From: Marsupella aquatica
Taxonomy: Eukaryota; Marchantiophyta
Reading direction: 5' to 3'
NCBI GenBank assembly: GCA_973895155.1
Contig: OZ316892.1
Span: 24,676,001-24,740,000, forward strand
DNA: 64,000 nt
Made by a program: the position numbers and the translations under genes. This document shows, piece by piece, positions 22,724-33,745 of the stretch. The notes below the pieces were generated by a model that saw nothing but the letters and a program-made list of their open reading frames with translations, made no database searches and was not told the origin of the DNA. Within the stretch, counting starts at the first letter, position 1; each line of letters starts with the position of its first letter.

Positions 22724-22815
22724 TCATCTGAAAGTTGTCATTATCCGCGCCCTGGCCCACCCAAAACTGTCATCTGAAAGTTGTCATTATCTGCGCCCTG
22801 GCCCACCCATGACCG
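22724..22815 (+). repeat. 46-bp tandem duplication
   Basis: TCATCTGAAAGTTGTCATTA...CCTGGCCCACCCA is present twice with one visible substitution (CCGCGCC/CTGCGCC), period 46 bp. Confidence 0.85.
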
Positions 22816-23132
22816 CCGGGGGAGGGGGGGTTGTTACAGATGGGGCAGCCTACCAGGAGGGGAGGGGAGCAAAGTAAGAGACCCAACCTAATGTTGTGGG
22901 TTAGAAAATGTGTTGTGGGTAGTATAAAAGAAATGAACGACTGGTGCAAGTATCATCAGTGACTCACACTCACCGATTCTCAGTTTGATTGAAATCAATG
23001 CTATCTCCACCTGCCAAAAGTCATTCCACATTTGCTGTACAGAATCTGCCGAGTTGAAAACGAGAATTCAGCTTAACCGGTTGCTCATCAATATTTATTA
23101 CAAACTTAATTTCCCTAAAGTCAAGGATTATG

Positions 23133-23232
23133 NNNNNNNNNNNNNNNNNNNNNNNNNNNNNNNNNNNNNNNNNNNNNNNNNNNNNNNNNNNNNNNNNNNN
23201 NNNNNNNNNNNNNNNNNNNNNNNNNNNNNNNN
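23133..23232. other. Assembly gap (100 N)
   Basis: Exactly 100 N, a conventional placeholder for a gap of unknown size. It cuts off lpxB in the middle of its eighth recognised exon. Confidence 0.99.
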
Positions 23233-26200
23233 ATCTAGTAGAATGTTTGGTAGAGATATGAATCGCGACTTGGTGCGGTGGCGTATGATCCATTCAGTAA
23301 GCAGGTGAGCACGATAAGCAACTACACAAGGGACACCGCCCATGAGTAGCTGCACGACTGCTGTTCCAGACGTACACAGTCCTGCATTGCTTGCCTAAGA
23401 AACAGTCCAATTTTTTAGTTGATTCGTATTTTCAAAAGGGAGGCGAGTACCCAGAGGACAAGGGTGAATGATAGTCAGTCTATCAAGTATTCCCCATAAA
23501 GGACATGTAGCAAGCTTTCTCACATTGAAGCAGGTCTTTTAAAAGTGCACGGCAAAGTTAAGGAAAACAAATAAGAGGATGCTATAAATGGCCTAACAGC
23601 GGACAAATAAGAGGGAAACTTACTGCAAACGCATTGTACTTGTCTGTATCTGAGGCTCCTGGAAGAATCACTACTGGTACATTCCATCTACGCACCAAAG
23701 CCTCTATGGATTGCACCAGAAACTGACTTTGGACTGTAGGAATCACAACCGTCAAATTTGGCACATCTTCGGCCAAGAGACGGAGGGCACCCTCAAAAAT
23801 AGGAAGCATCCGCTGGACCTCTTGTACCCTGCTTCCTGGTAATAAACTGAGCACTGTCGTTTCTGTGTCATACAATTACACAAACGAAGTGAAGTGTAAG
23901 TCCTTAGATTCAGTCATGAAGGACTGCTTTAAAAGGGAGGTCGTCTGGATTATTCAGAGATTGTAAGTTGAGGAACTAACGTTATCCTTCAACTGCTACC
24001 CGAAAACACTTAATGGACAACAATAACAGAACTAGAATAATTGTTAATAAAAAGCAGACTCATTAAACTGATTACACATGAGATTTGAAGTCTATACCAG
24101 GGTCTATCCCATGGCACTCCCGAAAATGGGTCCCGTCCCCCTCAATCTGCCAGCCATGATTACCGTGGAGCTCACCGTTCTGCAGACACTTGTTCTAGTT
24201 CAATCTTTTCAGTAGATACTACTGTCTGGCATCTAAATCAATGCGATCCCAGTCAATATCACATCTATGAGACATCACAACTACAACACCTCATGCATCC
24301 ATAAACTTGCTGTGCTAAGCTCTGTTTGGAACGCCTCAACTGACCTCAGTAAAGATACACCAAAAAACCTTGGGTTCGTGAGCTTTCTGATGTAGATTAA
24401 CTTATCCACCGACCCATGTGGGTTCACAGTCCCAGATTATAACGGCTATGTGGTACTAAATTTAAGCATATGCCTTACACTGCTCCCCAAACCCGTTCCT
24501 TCGTCAACCTCACTTGGAGGGGAAAAATACCGTAGAATGTCCTGACTTGCTAGCGTCTAGAAAGCGACTGCAGGTATGCAGAATAGAGAATGCGAGAGAA
24601 GGTACCAGCAGATGCATACAGCAGCGGAATGAGCATCCTCCAAAACAGGATGACCCACGAACGTGGCAGTCAATCCATTGGCTTCACAGACAGCCTCCTC
24701 AAATGGTAGTATGCATAGCATGAGGTCCACAATCGTTGCCAAGTTCTTCAATCTCTTCTCACCACCTTTCCAGGCCCAAAATGAAGGTGACACGTAATGG
24801 ACAGTTGGAGGACGCCTTTGCCCCAGTCGTGAGTATGCATCTACAAGGAAAAGAATAGAATCAGCTGTAAGATGCTACGAAGGTTCATAAATCGGTGCCA
24901 ATTTATTTATTTGTACCTCTGAAGTTTCCCATTTCCTCTCTATGCCACAACCAATTTGCACGATCCTGTTGCCTTGATGCAACAGAGTGTACTACGCATT
25001 TGAAAAGAAAACTCAGCATCAGCGACAACGACGACAGGGGATCAATTTCAACGGTAATCTACCTATGAGGCCATTAAGCACACGGAAAGAAAACCCTTTG
25101 GCGTCCACAGTGATGACGACGTTCGGCTGAAACTTAAGAGCTGCTGCGACTGTTTCCCGCAAACGTGCCTGACCAATTGGACTGTGAGTTAGCACAGCCT
25201 TAAGAGGGCGAACTTCATGGTCTCGTTTTATGGAGGGCTATGAGTGACCCCAGCATACACAATAGATTGTTTAGGTCATCATTAAAATTCACCGAATGTT
25301 ACAGATATCTGTGATCCATACAAGACTAGACAAATCCTCACCAATAGACGAAAAGCATGTGGAATCAGCTCCACTGCCCCCATTACAGTTATATCCTCCA
25401 TTGGGAACTGTGAATGTAGACCCTCCTTCTCCATCAAAGGCCTGGCAATTTCATCAAACGAATTTTATAGATTCCACTTAGTATTACGACAAGAATTAGG
25501 TGGGGCAGATAAACCGGAACTAATTTACGATTAGCAAATGATATGCAACACGAAACCAGTGGAGGCTGGCGATGAGTTTGGTTCGCTGTATCCCCTGTAA
25601 CTGAACCACTACGAGAATATTCAGATTCCAGTGTAAAAGACTCACATCGAGGACCTTGTTTGAACCTAAAGGCGAGAAACTTTGAAAAACTCCATAGGAG
25701 CTCTCCTTTAAGTCTTCGCTGAATATCACCATTGTCTAGTTACAATTGTTGCTGGAATCTATATGTTCTTGTATGGTCGTTACTAATCTTTTCCACATCC
25801 GCGGGTGGATCTCTTGCCGTTGTGAGTCAGCTTTTCTAGAGATTTGTTTTTACTAAATTAACTTGAGTATAAGAGTGACGATGTGACCCTCGTAATTGCA
25901 ATCCAATTGGCTCCTTTCTTTCCATGTGCCAAGCCCGTCAGATAAAATGGAGTGAACGTTAAATCTCACTCACCTTAATGTTCACTCACGTTCAAACTCC
26001 TATCACACAATGCGAGATAGAGTCTTACCCTGAACCTTAAACCCTAAACCCTTAACTCGATCTCTTCACTAAAAGCTTTGAAACTTAAACATTTTGCCTC
26101 GAATCCAGAAGGTGCAATGGATAGATATCAATACCCTCCAACGCCAGCAAACTCCAGGGGAGCTGAAGATAGGCAGCGGAGAGATGCCATGAGACGGCTC

Positions 26201-26430
26201 CCAATCGCATCCCCGGAAGGCTCCCCTGCAACTATGAAGACCCGCAGAGCACTGGTTGTTGCCATCCCCCTCGTCCATCTTCTCCCCCCAAGCCCCAGCT
26301 CAAGAAAAGCTCTCTTGCTGCTGCTCATGCTCTTCTCTACTTGTCTCTGGACACCAGAAGCCTCCTCCCAAATTTTGCGGCAGGTTCTCACAGTCCTCCA
26401 CACTACTTGAGGGCGACTGTAGAATGCCAT
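23233..26430 (-). CDS. lpxB: Lipid-A-disaccharide synthase (LpxB), 3' end lost in gap
   Basis: The GT19 glycosyltransferase LpxB joins UDP-diacylglucosamine to lipid X; the plant enzyme acts in mitochondria. Eight phase-consistent exons are recovered: 26430-26135, 25441-25342, 25168-25063, 24991-24917, 24840-24620, 24179-24098, 23862-23624 and 23394-23233, totalling 427 codons before the N run. The start at ATG 26430 (MAFYSRPQVVWRTVRT) gives an Arg-rich, acid-poor leader, as for organelle import. The open frame reaches farther 5' but has no ATG there. Landmarks are VFIVAGEPSGDAIGSRL, FPMEDITVMGAVELIPH, VVITVDAKGFSFRVL, YVSPSFWAWKGGE, ATFVGHPVLED, VLSLLPGSRVQEV and CTSGTAVVQLLMGGVPCVVAYRA, in family order. 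Exon 4 and the start of exon 5 diverge from what I expect of other plants. The C-terminal roughly 50 residues are missing because of the gap. Confidence 0.93.
26023..26056. promoter_or_regulatory. Telomere-like telobox in lpxB intron 1
   Basis: TTACCCTGAACCTTAAACCCTAAACCCTTAA contains the telobox AAACCCTAA. Such motifs near transcription starts are known binding sites for TRB-type proteins in plants. Here the motif sits in the first intron, about 380 bp from the ATG. A regulatory role is inferred. Confidence 0.4.
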
Positions 26431-26505
26431 AGTCGCTAGAGCATGAAGGTTCAATGTGTCAAGCAATCCATTCGGGACAAAAGATTCGGGAGTGGCCGAC
26501 GGCAA

Positions 26506-27044
26506 TCAGTGAGCCTGCGGTTCATGAACAAAATCTCATTTTCCAAATTTGATTTCCTGTGGGAGACTCCAACAAATGACAACGCTTCCAATTGAAGTCC
26601 ACACCTGAATTGCAGCGGTCTGCCGCGCAGCTCTGGAACCGAGACCAGCACTGCCGATCGCAGCTGAAACCACAACAACAAACAACTGCTGCATCGAAAT
26701 GATAACAGAGTCGCAATCCCTGCCCTGCTCTGCTCTTTTGGCCAGAGCCTCGTCACTCGGCTGGCTACAACAGCACGCTAAAATGCAGCCTCAGAAAGCA
26801 CATTCCGCCAAGTTCCTCTAGTGCAGCTAAGATTCTTCTTCGATTACTGGACCACTCTGCTCAGCTCGGCTCGGTTCGATGAGAAAGAAAGTATTCGGAA
26901 TGCTGAGTTCGCCCAGAAGGAGTACGGCCGACTTTTGAAGGGGGCACGATGGTTAAGCACAATATAAATAAATGGCGGTTACCTTAATTTAAACAGTTTT
27001 GGAGTCCCTTGCTATTATACACTAGCTAAATGCCCTTGTGTTGC
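26506..27044. other. Upstream region of lpxB
   Basis: No gene is seen. The region probably contains the lpxB promoter and leader. At 27019-27050 the phrase CTAGCTAAATGCCCTTGTG introduces the minisatellite. Confidence 0.4.
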
Positions 27045-27700
27045 ACAAAAGATGTTTTTGAGAACAAAGAGATAGTGTAGGTCAAGAGGTTATTGAGAAA
27101 AAAGATATCGTGTTGGCCAAAAGGTAGTTGAGAAGAAAGATGTCATGTCGCCCAAGATGTTGTTGAGAACAAAAGATGACATGTCGACCAAGATGCCGGT
27201 GATAACAAAAGATGTCGTGTCGGCCAAGTCGTTGAGAACAAAAGATGTCGTGTCGTCCAAGATGTCGGTGATAACAAAAGATGTCGTGTTGGCCAAGTCG
27301 TTGAGAACAAAAGATGTCGTGAAGAAAATACCCGTGCGTTACACAAAAGATGTCGTGAAGAAAAAGATGTCATGTCCCCCAAGATGTTGTTAAGAAAAAA
27401 AGATGTCATGTTGCCCAAGATGTTGTTAAGAAAAAAAGATGTCATGTTGCCCAAGATGTTACTAAGAAAAAAAATGTAGTGTCATCGTGTCCCCTAAGAT
27501 GTTGTTAAGAAAAAAATATGTCATGTCGCCCAAGATGTTACTAAGAAAAGATGCCATGTCATCTAAGATGTCATTAAGAAAAACAGATGTTGTGTCGTCC
27601 AAGATGTTGTTATTTAAGAAAAAATATGTTGTGTCACCCAAGATGCTGTTAAGAAAAAAAATGTGGTGTTGCCCAAGATGTTCTTAAGTAAAAAACTGTC
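27045..27700 (+). repeat. ~36-bp minisatellite
   Basis: About 17 degenerate units of type AAGATGTCGTGTCGCCCAAG-ATGTTGTTAAGAAAAA, with alternative arms (GGTGATAACAAAAG, GTTGAGAACAAAAG). Units near the middle preserve a 12-codon frame on each strand, which explains spurious open frames of Lys/Val/Met- or Thr/Ser/Phe-repeats. Poly-A arms lengthen toward the 3' side. Confidence 0.9.
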
Positions 27701-27930
27701 ACACAAAAAGGGCGCAAAAAATGAGTAACAACAACCCACAAACTATCACGAGACAAGAATGATTTTTGACTTTGTATTTTTAATTTTTTTATTCCTTGTA
27801 AACCTTTTACCACCCCCCCCCCCCCCCCCCCCTTAATTATATTTGTAGATTGATGTCTGTTCCTCATTCCACTTCACTTCCACCTGCTTCACCTTTAGTA
27901 TATACCTTCTCCCCAACTTGATTTCCCCAT

Positions 27931-28967
27931 AGATGTTGAGGAGCCAAAGATACCCTTTGGTGTCTATTCTTCCTACATCTACACCCAAGCACCCTCTTTC
28001 TCCTATCCCTGAGCCTTACCACCTTCACCTATACCCACTCCTATTCCATCCTCTTCCATCAAGGATACCACTTTATCACCCCTTGGTGTTCCATTTCCCT
28101 CCCCTACCAGGGAAGGAAATGAACCCATTCCCGATCCTATTCTTGAGATTGAGCCTAAGATTGTAGAGCACTCCACTGTACCATTCGTAGCTCCTACACC
28201 CTTGATGTCTCAGCCTCCTATTGTCTCTTCTATTGCCAATATTGAGCCCCTTTTTATTTTTCCCTTCGAGTTTGCTAGGATGATCACGTCACTCATTGAT
28301 GCATGCATTCCTCTTGCACCTCCCTTATCTTGACTTATGTTTGGTGGTCAGTCTTTTCCTTTTGTACATACCTACGATATGGTTCCAATTTCCTGTGGTA
28401 TTCTATGGCTTCCTATTGACAAGCTGCGACTGCTAGAGATTGAGACTCTTGACTTGTGGAGTTGGTTTATCATTATAGAAAGGTCATTGCACCTTTCGCT
28501 CTTCTAGCCCCAAACATTGTATGGCCTTCAAATTACTTTGTTTGGATTGGACCGGATGGACATATATTCCATTCGAAAGACCAGTGAGCCACACTTGATT
28601 CATTATCATGAAGACCTTTTTTGTCGGAAGTGTTTGAAGGGACAAAATTCCCTATTGACAAGCTGCGACTGCTAGAGATTGAGACTCTTGACTTGTGGAG
28701 TTGGTTTATCATTATAGAAAGGTCATTGCACCTTTCGCTCTTCTAGCCCCAAACATTGTATGGCCTTCAAATTACTTTGTTTGGATTGGACCGGATGGAC
28801 ATATATTCCATTCGAAAGACCAGTGAGCCACACTTGATTCATTATCATGAAGACCTTTTTTGTCGGAAGTGTTTGAAGGGACAAAATTCCAAAGGGAAGA
28901 TAGCCCTTTGTTTTGTAGCTTGCCTTCCTCTACTTGTAGTTGACCCCCCTTCTATTGCAATATGAGA
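27931..28967 (+). pseudogene. Proline-rich coding fossil with internal duplication
   Basis: The frame running from 27931 (DVEEPKIPFGVYSSY) contains one TGA near 28010 and then continues about 100 codons (PSPIPTPIPSSS..., ...FPFEFARMITSLIDACIPL) to a TGA near 28331. Further frames with coding-like composition follow at 28340-28505 (VPISCGILWLPIDKLRL...) and 28755-28965 (RMDIYSIRKTSEPHLIHYHE). No family is recognised. Position among repeats suggests a dead transposon or captured exon. Confidence 0.35.
28412..28889 (+). repeat. Perfect 239-bp tandem duplication
   Basis: CCTATTGACAAGCTGCGACT at 28412 recurs at 28651, and the following 239 bp, to GACAAAATTCC, are repeated with no visible difference. 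Confidence 0.95.
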
Positions 28968-30093
28968 TCCCGTATAAGATTAGTACTTTGTTTTATAGAT
29001 TTATTACTTAGTGTACTCTAGTTTTGACTACTTTACTAAATGTTAGTCAAAGTTGACTTTTATTCACTTAGTTTAGACTTAGGAAATGAAGAGGCGTGTC
29101 TTTCATTCTCCTTAGCCAATGGGCCATTTCATGTACTTATTGCAATACCAGTCTCAATTGAGACATAGTGGATAGTTATTTGCATCTCCTCATCTTGGAG
29201 TTTGTCCCTTATACTTGTAATGTATTTTAGCAAAGAAGATTTGTATGTCTTGAAATTTGATTACTCGTGCTAGGAGTCTATCCCTCCTTTGTGTGGCAAT
29301 GCATGTTGCAATTACTATAAGAAGTAAAACTCATAACAATACAGATTGTAGTTTGTATTGGAAGATCCGTTGGTCGGTGCCTAATTCAAACTACAATGTT
29401 TGTTGTTGATTTCTCTATTTTACATGAAAGATCTATCTTTGAAAGATAAATATTGCATGTAGTTAAGAAGGAACGATATTCTTAATTCACAGATTTGAAG
29501 TACCATTGTGGTATATTGAATGTGCATTAGTTTTCCTTTGAAATTGCGCATCGCTGAAAAAGGAAACATGTAGCCGACATTTTAATGACACACTAATATG
29601 CACACAATCCAAAACTTATCTTGGGTTTTGTGAGCATATACACTTCTTAAACCTAGATTTATGATAGAAACCTAGAGAGCAGCTATGGCAAGGTTGTGTT
29701 CGACTTATCAACGTCTTAAATAATATCATCGCTCTTTCTTAAGACATGGTGACGGGTTAAAGATTGCTAAATTATACCTCTAAAAGCTCTAAGATTCTAT
29801 TTTATTGAGCAAATGTCACTTTTGTTCCTATTTTATTAATCATTGTGTTTTGTTTAAAAATTGATTTTTCTTTAAGATGTCAAATACCATCTCTAAACCA
29901 CTCAATACACTTTAAAATATCTCATCATCCCATTCTTGTTCTTCCAAAGGGAACGAACACCAAAGCTTTAGCATATATCTGTTGATATTTATTTTTGTTA
30001 GCATACAACAATGGTCAGGGTAAACCAAGGGGGTCGGGGCCCCACAAAAGGCCAGGGCAAAGGGGATGAGGGATGCACATTCCAGGTGAATGT
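28968..30093. other. AT-rich intergenic, no gene seen
   Basis: No frame, splice context or repeat structure could be supported in this stretch. Confidence 0.4.
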
Positions 30094-30309
30094 CCTTTAT
30101 GGCAACACATTATGAGAATTCCCACATTAGCCACTCAGGGTGGATATCCAAAATGGCACGAAGGCCATGCACCACACTCTCGCAATCGCCAGGGGTGGCC
30201 ACACCAAACTGGTGAGGAAAAAAGTGTGATGAAAAGGGAGCCCGAGTTTACAGACAAACACCACCGGCTCACCAATCAAAACTATTCCCATAATGTGTTG
30301 CCATAAAGG
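30094..30309. repeat. 21-bp perfect inverted repeat (foldback/MITE-like)
   Basis: CCTTTATGGCAACACATTATG (30094-30114) is exactly reverse-complemented at 30289-30309 and encloses 174 bp. The arms could be terminal repeats of a small non-autonomous element, but no target duplication is evident beyond the arms. Confidence 0.75.
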
Positions 30310-31370
30310 AAACTTTGGCCAGACATAAATAAATTATTATTATATATTACATTACATACTATAATACATGTTTGGGAGGGGTGCTAACCTTAACCTTGCT
30401 CCAAGAAAGCTCAGGAAACCTCCCTTTATGGTCAGAGGGTTACAAGCTAGTACCCCAGACCAGACCTGCATTATCCTATACAATGTCCTGCCTAACCGGT
30501 ATTTTAAGGACTGTCTGGCAGAATTATGTGCACACCTGGTTCAACCAACCTGTCCGCAAGAAAATAAGAAGAACCGTGAGTCACAAGGAGGCTGTGGCAA
30601 TTTTCCCCTTGTCTCACTGCTGGACCTCTCCGCCCAGTTGTTTGTTCTCAAATTCAGAAGTACAACAACAAGATCTGTGCAGGTCGTGGCTTCACCTTGG
30701 GGGAGTTTAAGGCCCCAGGTATTTCCAAGAAGCTTGCTCCGACTGTGGGTATCGTAGTAGACCACTGGATGACGGTTTACTCCATAACTCTACCAGGACT
30801 TTCAGTAGCTCTACCAGGCTTTTTAGTTCTGGGCCCAATAGGGTGGTATATGGTAGCTTTGGGTCATTTTGGGTCTACTTTTGACTTTGTAATGACCAAT
30901 TTTTTTAGCTTGCTTTCTTACTTTACTTAAAACACTAAATTCTAGCTCACTTTTTCCTTTATTGGGTTGCTTCTCCTTTGGGACCTGTCTCCCATTTGGC
31001 ATTTTGGTCCTTTGGCACAGTGTTATATATTTTATATAAATAATTTTGACCAGGATCCATCAAGTTTTGGTATGGGGACTGGGGGTTTACACCCTGTTGT
31101 GATGGGCACTCACCTGCTCCCGTGACACTGGGAAACCACTCCAATATATTTCCATGGCAATAACGGCAAATGACGGCTGAGATAAATATCCAGGCTGGCT
31201 GACAACTGAGATTCAGAGCACTGATTACTGACTGCCAAACTTGACCAGTTCCGGGCGATGTCATGTCATGTGAGATCCTACTCTACTTGCTCTTTCAAAC
31301 TCGATGTTGTGTCAAGGTCAAGTACATTGCACAGGACTGGAGGCTGGACAGGTGCAGCATCTTAGCGCTT
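30310..31370. other. Intergenic, no gene seen
   Basis: Open frames at 30368-30757 overlap in several phases and have no start, splice or family support. Confidence 0.35.
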
Positions 31371-31583
31371 ACATTTTACTGCATTAGGATGAAATGCAGC
31401 ACCATCCTGAATCCTCCTCCATATAACTTAATAATTGAATGAACTAGCCTGATTACCCAGTCCTTGAACTTAATAGAGATACATTTTACTGCAGTAGGAT
31501 GAAATGCAACACCATCCTGAATCCTCCTCCATATAACTAATAATTGAATGAACTAGCCTGATTACCCAGTCCTTGAACTAAGA
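31371..31583 (+). repeat. 110-bp tandem duplication
   Basis: ACATTTTACTGCATTAGGAT at 31371 recurs at 31481 with a few substitutions and small indels, ending near ...CCAGTCCTTGAACT. Confidence 0.9.
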
Positions 31584-32476
31584 GACAAACAAAAACCTTG
31601 GAAAGAAAAGTATTACTCCTGATTTCCTGCTCATAGTTGCCCACTGTTCTTGTCTGGCCTCACCCTCACCTTCAATTATGCCCTCAGTTAGAGTTTTGGT
31701 CTAGAGGCTTTACTCTAGACCATAAGCCAAGGAAAGAGCTTTCTATTAGGCTTCATTAGCTAGATTAGGGTAGGCTCCAACTATTGGTTACTACTGTACA
31801 AGGAAGTGTTAATTTGTCTTAACCCTTATTAGTAGGTTGTCACTTTCCCACTCTCAAGTACCTCTATACTTTTCAAGAGCAGACATTTTTCGGTTCTACC
31901 CATGAATAAGTGTTGCTCACACTAATTCCGTTATAACACTGATTCATGGCATTAAGCTGCGATAGTATTAATCAGAAAATAATTATCCATTGCTCTCACA
32001 CCAGAGCAGATGTCAAAAGCCCATACAACCACAATAGTGTGTTGAGAATTAGCCCATTCCATATGCATTCTCAAATTTGCCATTTTCCATCCAACGTTTG
32101 TGGTTGCCAGCTAATTCTAGTCACCTTTTTAGCGGAGACAGGGATCAACTCACAAAAGAGGTTAGTCAAATAGCTCCTCTTGTAAGCTGAGAAGCAGAGT
32201 AATTCACCAGCTATGCAGAATGTTCATGGGAAGCATCCCAACAACATAATGTATAAGGTGTTGGAAATATACTTAAAATGTCCAGAATCTTACAAAGTTT
32301 TCAACTTAACTTTCACAACTCCACAGCGCTTGGGCAGTGAGGGTGTGTGTGTGTGTGGGGGGGGGGGGGGTTAGTGTTAGGGCCACCTCAAAGAGTAACT
32401 AGGGGCGTCTCATCCATCCAAAGTTGCGAAGAATACACGTTACTAGCACTATCCCAATTATTTGAACGTATGCACA
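31584..32476. other. Intergenic, no gene seen
   Basis: Contains a GT/G-rich tract (GTGTGTGTGTG then a 13-G run) at about 32343-32370. Nothing else is supportable. Confidence 0.4.
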
Positions 32477-32885
32477 GGAAAGGCTCATTCATAACTCTCC
32501 GTGCCTGTCCCTACTCACTAGCTAGTCTGCATATCACAATCTCTGTTCTCAAATAAATCACAGCCTCTGGGATCACTCTACTGAGTAGGTCACGAACGTA
32601 GATTTTAATTTCGGCTTTTAGATTCCTAGGGAGATGGACTTAAAAGAAAGACAAGATATAGGAACAAACACCACACCAAAGGAAAGGCTCATTCATAACT
32701 CTCCGTGCCTGTCCCTACTCACTAGCTAGTCTACATATCACAATCTCTGTTCTCAAATAAATCACAGCCTCTGGGATCACTCTACTGAGTAGGTCACGAA
32801 CGTAGATTTTAATTTCGGCTTTTAGATTCCTAGGGAGATGGACTTAAAAAGAAAGACAAGATATAGGAACAAACACCACACCAAA
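32477..32885 (+). repeat. 204-bp tandem duplication
   Basis: GGAAAGGCTCATTCATAACT at 32477 recurs at 32681. The copies differ by about one substitution (GTCTGCAT/GTCTACAT) and one extra A in an A-run. Confidence 0.95.
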
Positions 32886-33040
32886 AGACTTGCAAGCAAG
32901 CAACAGAAAGCACATCAAATTTCTCCTTAAAATCAGTTCCCAGTCAGCCATTCTTTGAAAAAGTTGAGCAAAAATTCTTCAGACGAGGTAGTGCAGCTTT
33001 CCTGGAATTTGAACAGGAGAGTCGTTCATGAGTGGTTGCT

Positions 33041-33152
33041 GGACTACACATCATGGTCTGCTTGCTTTGGCTCTCTTGAAATCTTCCCACTCAAATGGAC
33101 TACACATCGATGGTCCTCTTGCTTTGGCTCTCGTGAAATCTTCCCACTCAAA
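33041..33152 (+). repeat. 56-bp tandem duplication
   Basis: GGACTACACATC-ATGGTC...CTTGCTTTGGCTCTC...CACTCAAAT is present at 33041 and 33097 with a few changes. Confidence 0.85.
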
Positions 33153-33745
33153 TACATCACTATGGCGAACATGAAGGTGCATGGAAAGTAAGTCAATAAC
33201 GTTAATATAATTTCTTCAGGGCAGTCAGAGGATCTGTGCTTGTAATGGTTCAAAGCAGGTGAGTCATTCAATTGCAACGAACAAACGGCCTCCACAATCA
33301 TTTTTTACATTAGGAGGTATGCAAAAAAAGTTGTTGACTCGAGAAATATACTTCCGACAGCTTCTATACGCACCGGCAACGTTTTTCTATGCTCTCAAGG
33401 CTAACCTGCTTAATTTCTGAGTTCAATGGTCAATTTGAAGGGTCCGGACAAAAGTCCTGATCTCCACATGATACAGGAGGCCCCAATTGCCTCTATTTTT
33501 CAAGATAGTTTTACTGTGACGATGACAGCATTTCCATGGATATAGCGTGACCCACAGAACTTAAGATCACCCACAGATCTCCGTCAGCTTCAACGTCTGG
33601 GTGCTGGTGTGCTCCACGTCAAAGACAAGGGGATGTGCACAATCTCCAGCAGAGTAGCGGTATCTTACAAGATGTATTTTCTTCCTCTGCTGCTATCTGT
33701 CTTCAGCATTGGCTTCAGGGTTTACATCGCGTATGTACAAGCGAT

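Noticed and set aside
23233-26430. LpxB as bacterial contamination
   Set aside because: Seven phase-consistent spliceosomal introns and an organelle-type leader show a nuclear plant gene; plants are known to carry lpx genes.
26128-26505. LpxB start upstream of 26430
   Set aside because: The open frame reaches 26505 but only with non-ATG codons. The first ATG in frame is 26430, which also gives a good targeting leader.
27145-27454. Repeat proteins in the 36-bp minisatellite
   Set aside because: Frames exist on both strands because the unit length is a multiple of three. No start, domain or splice context.
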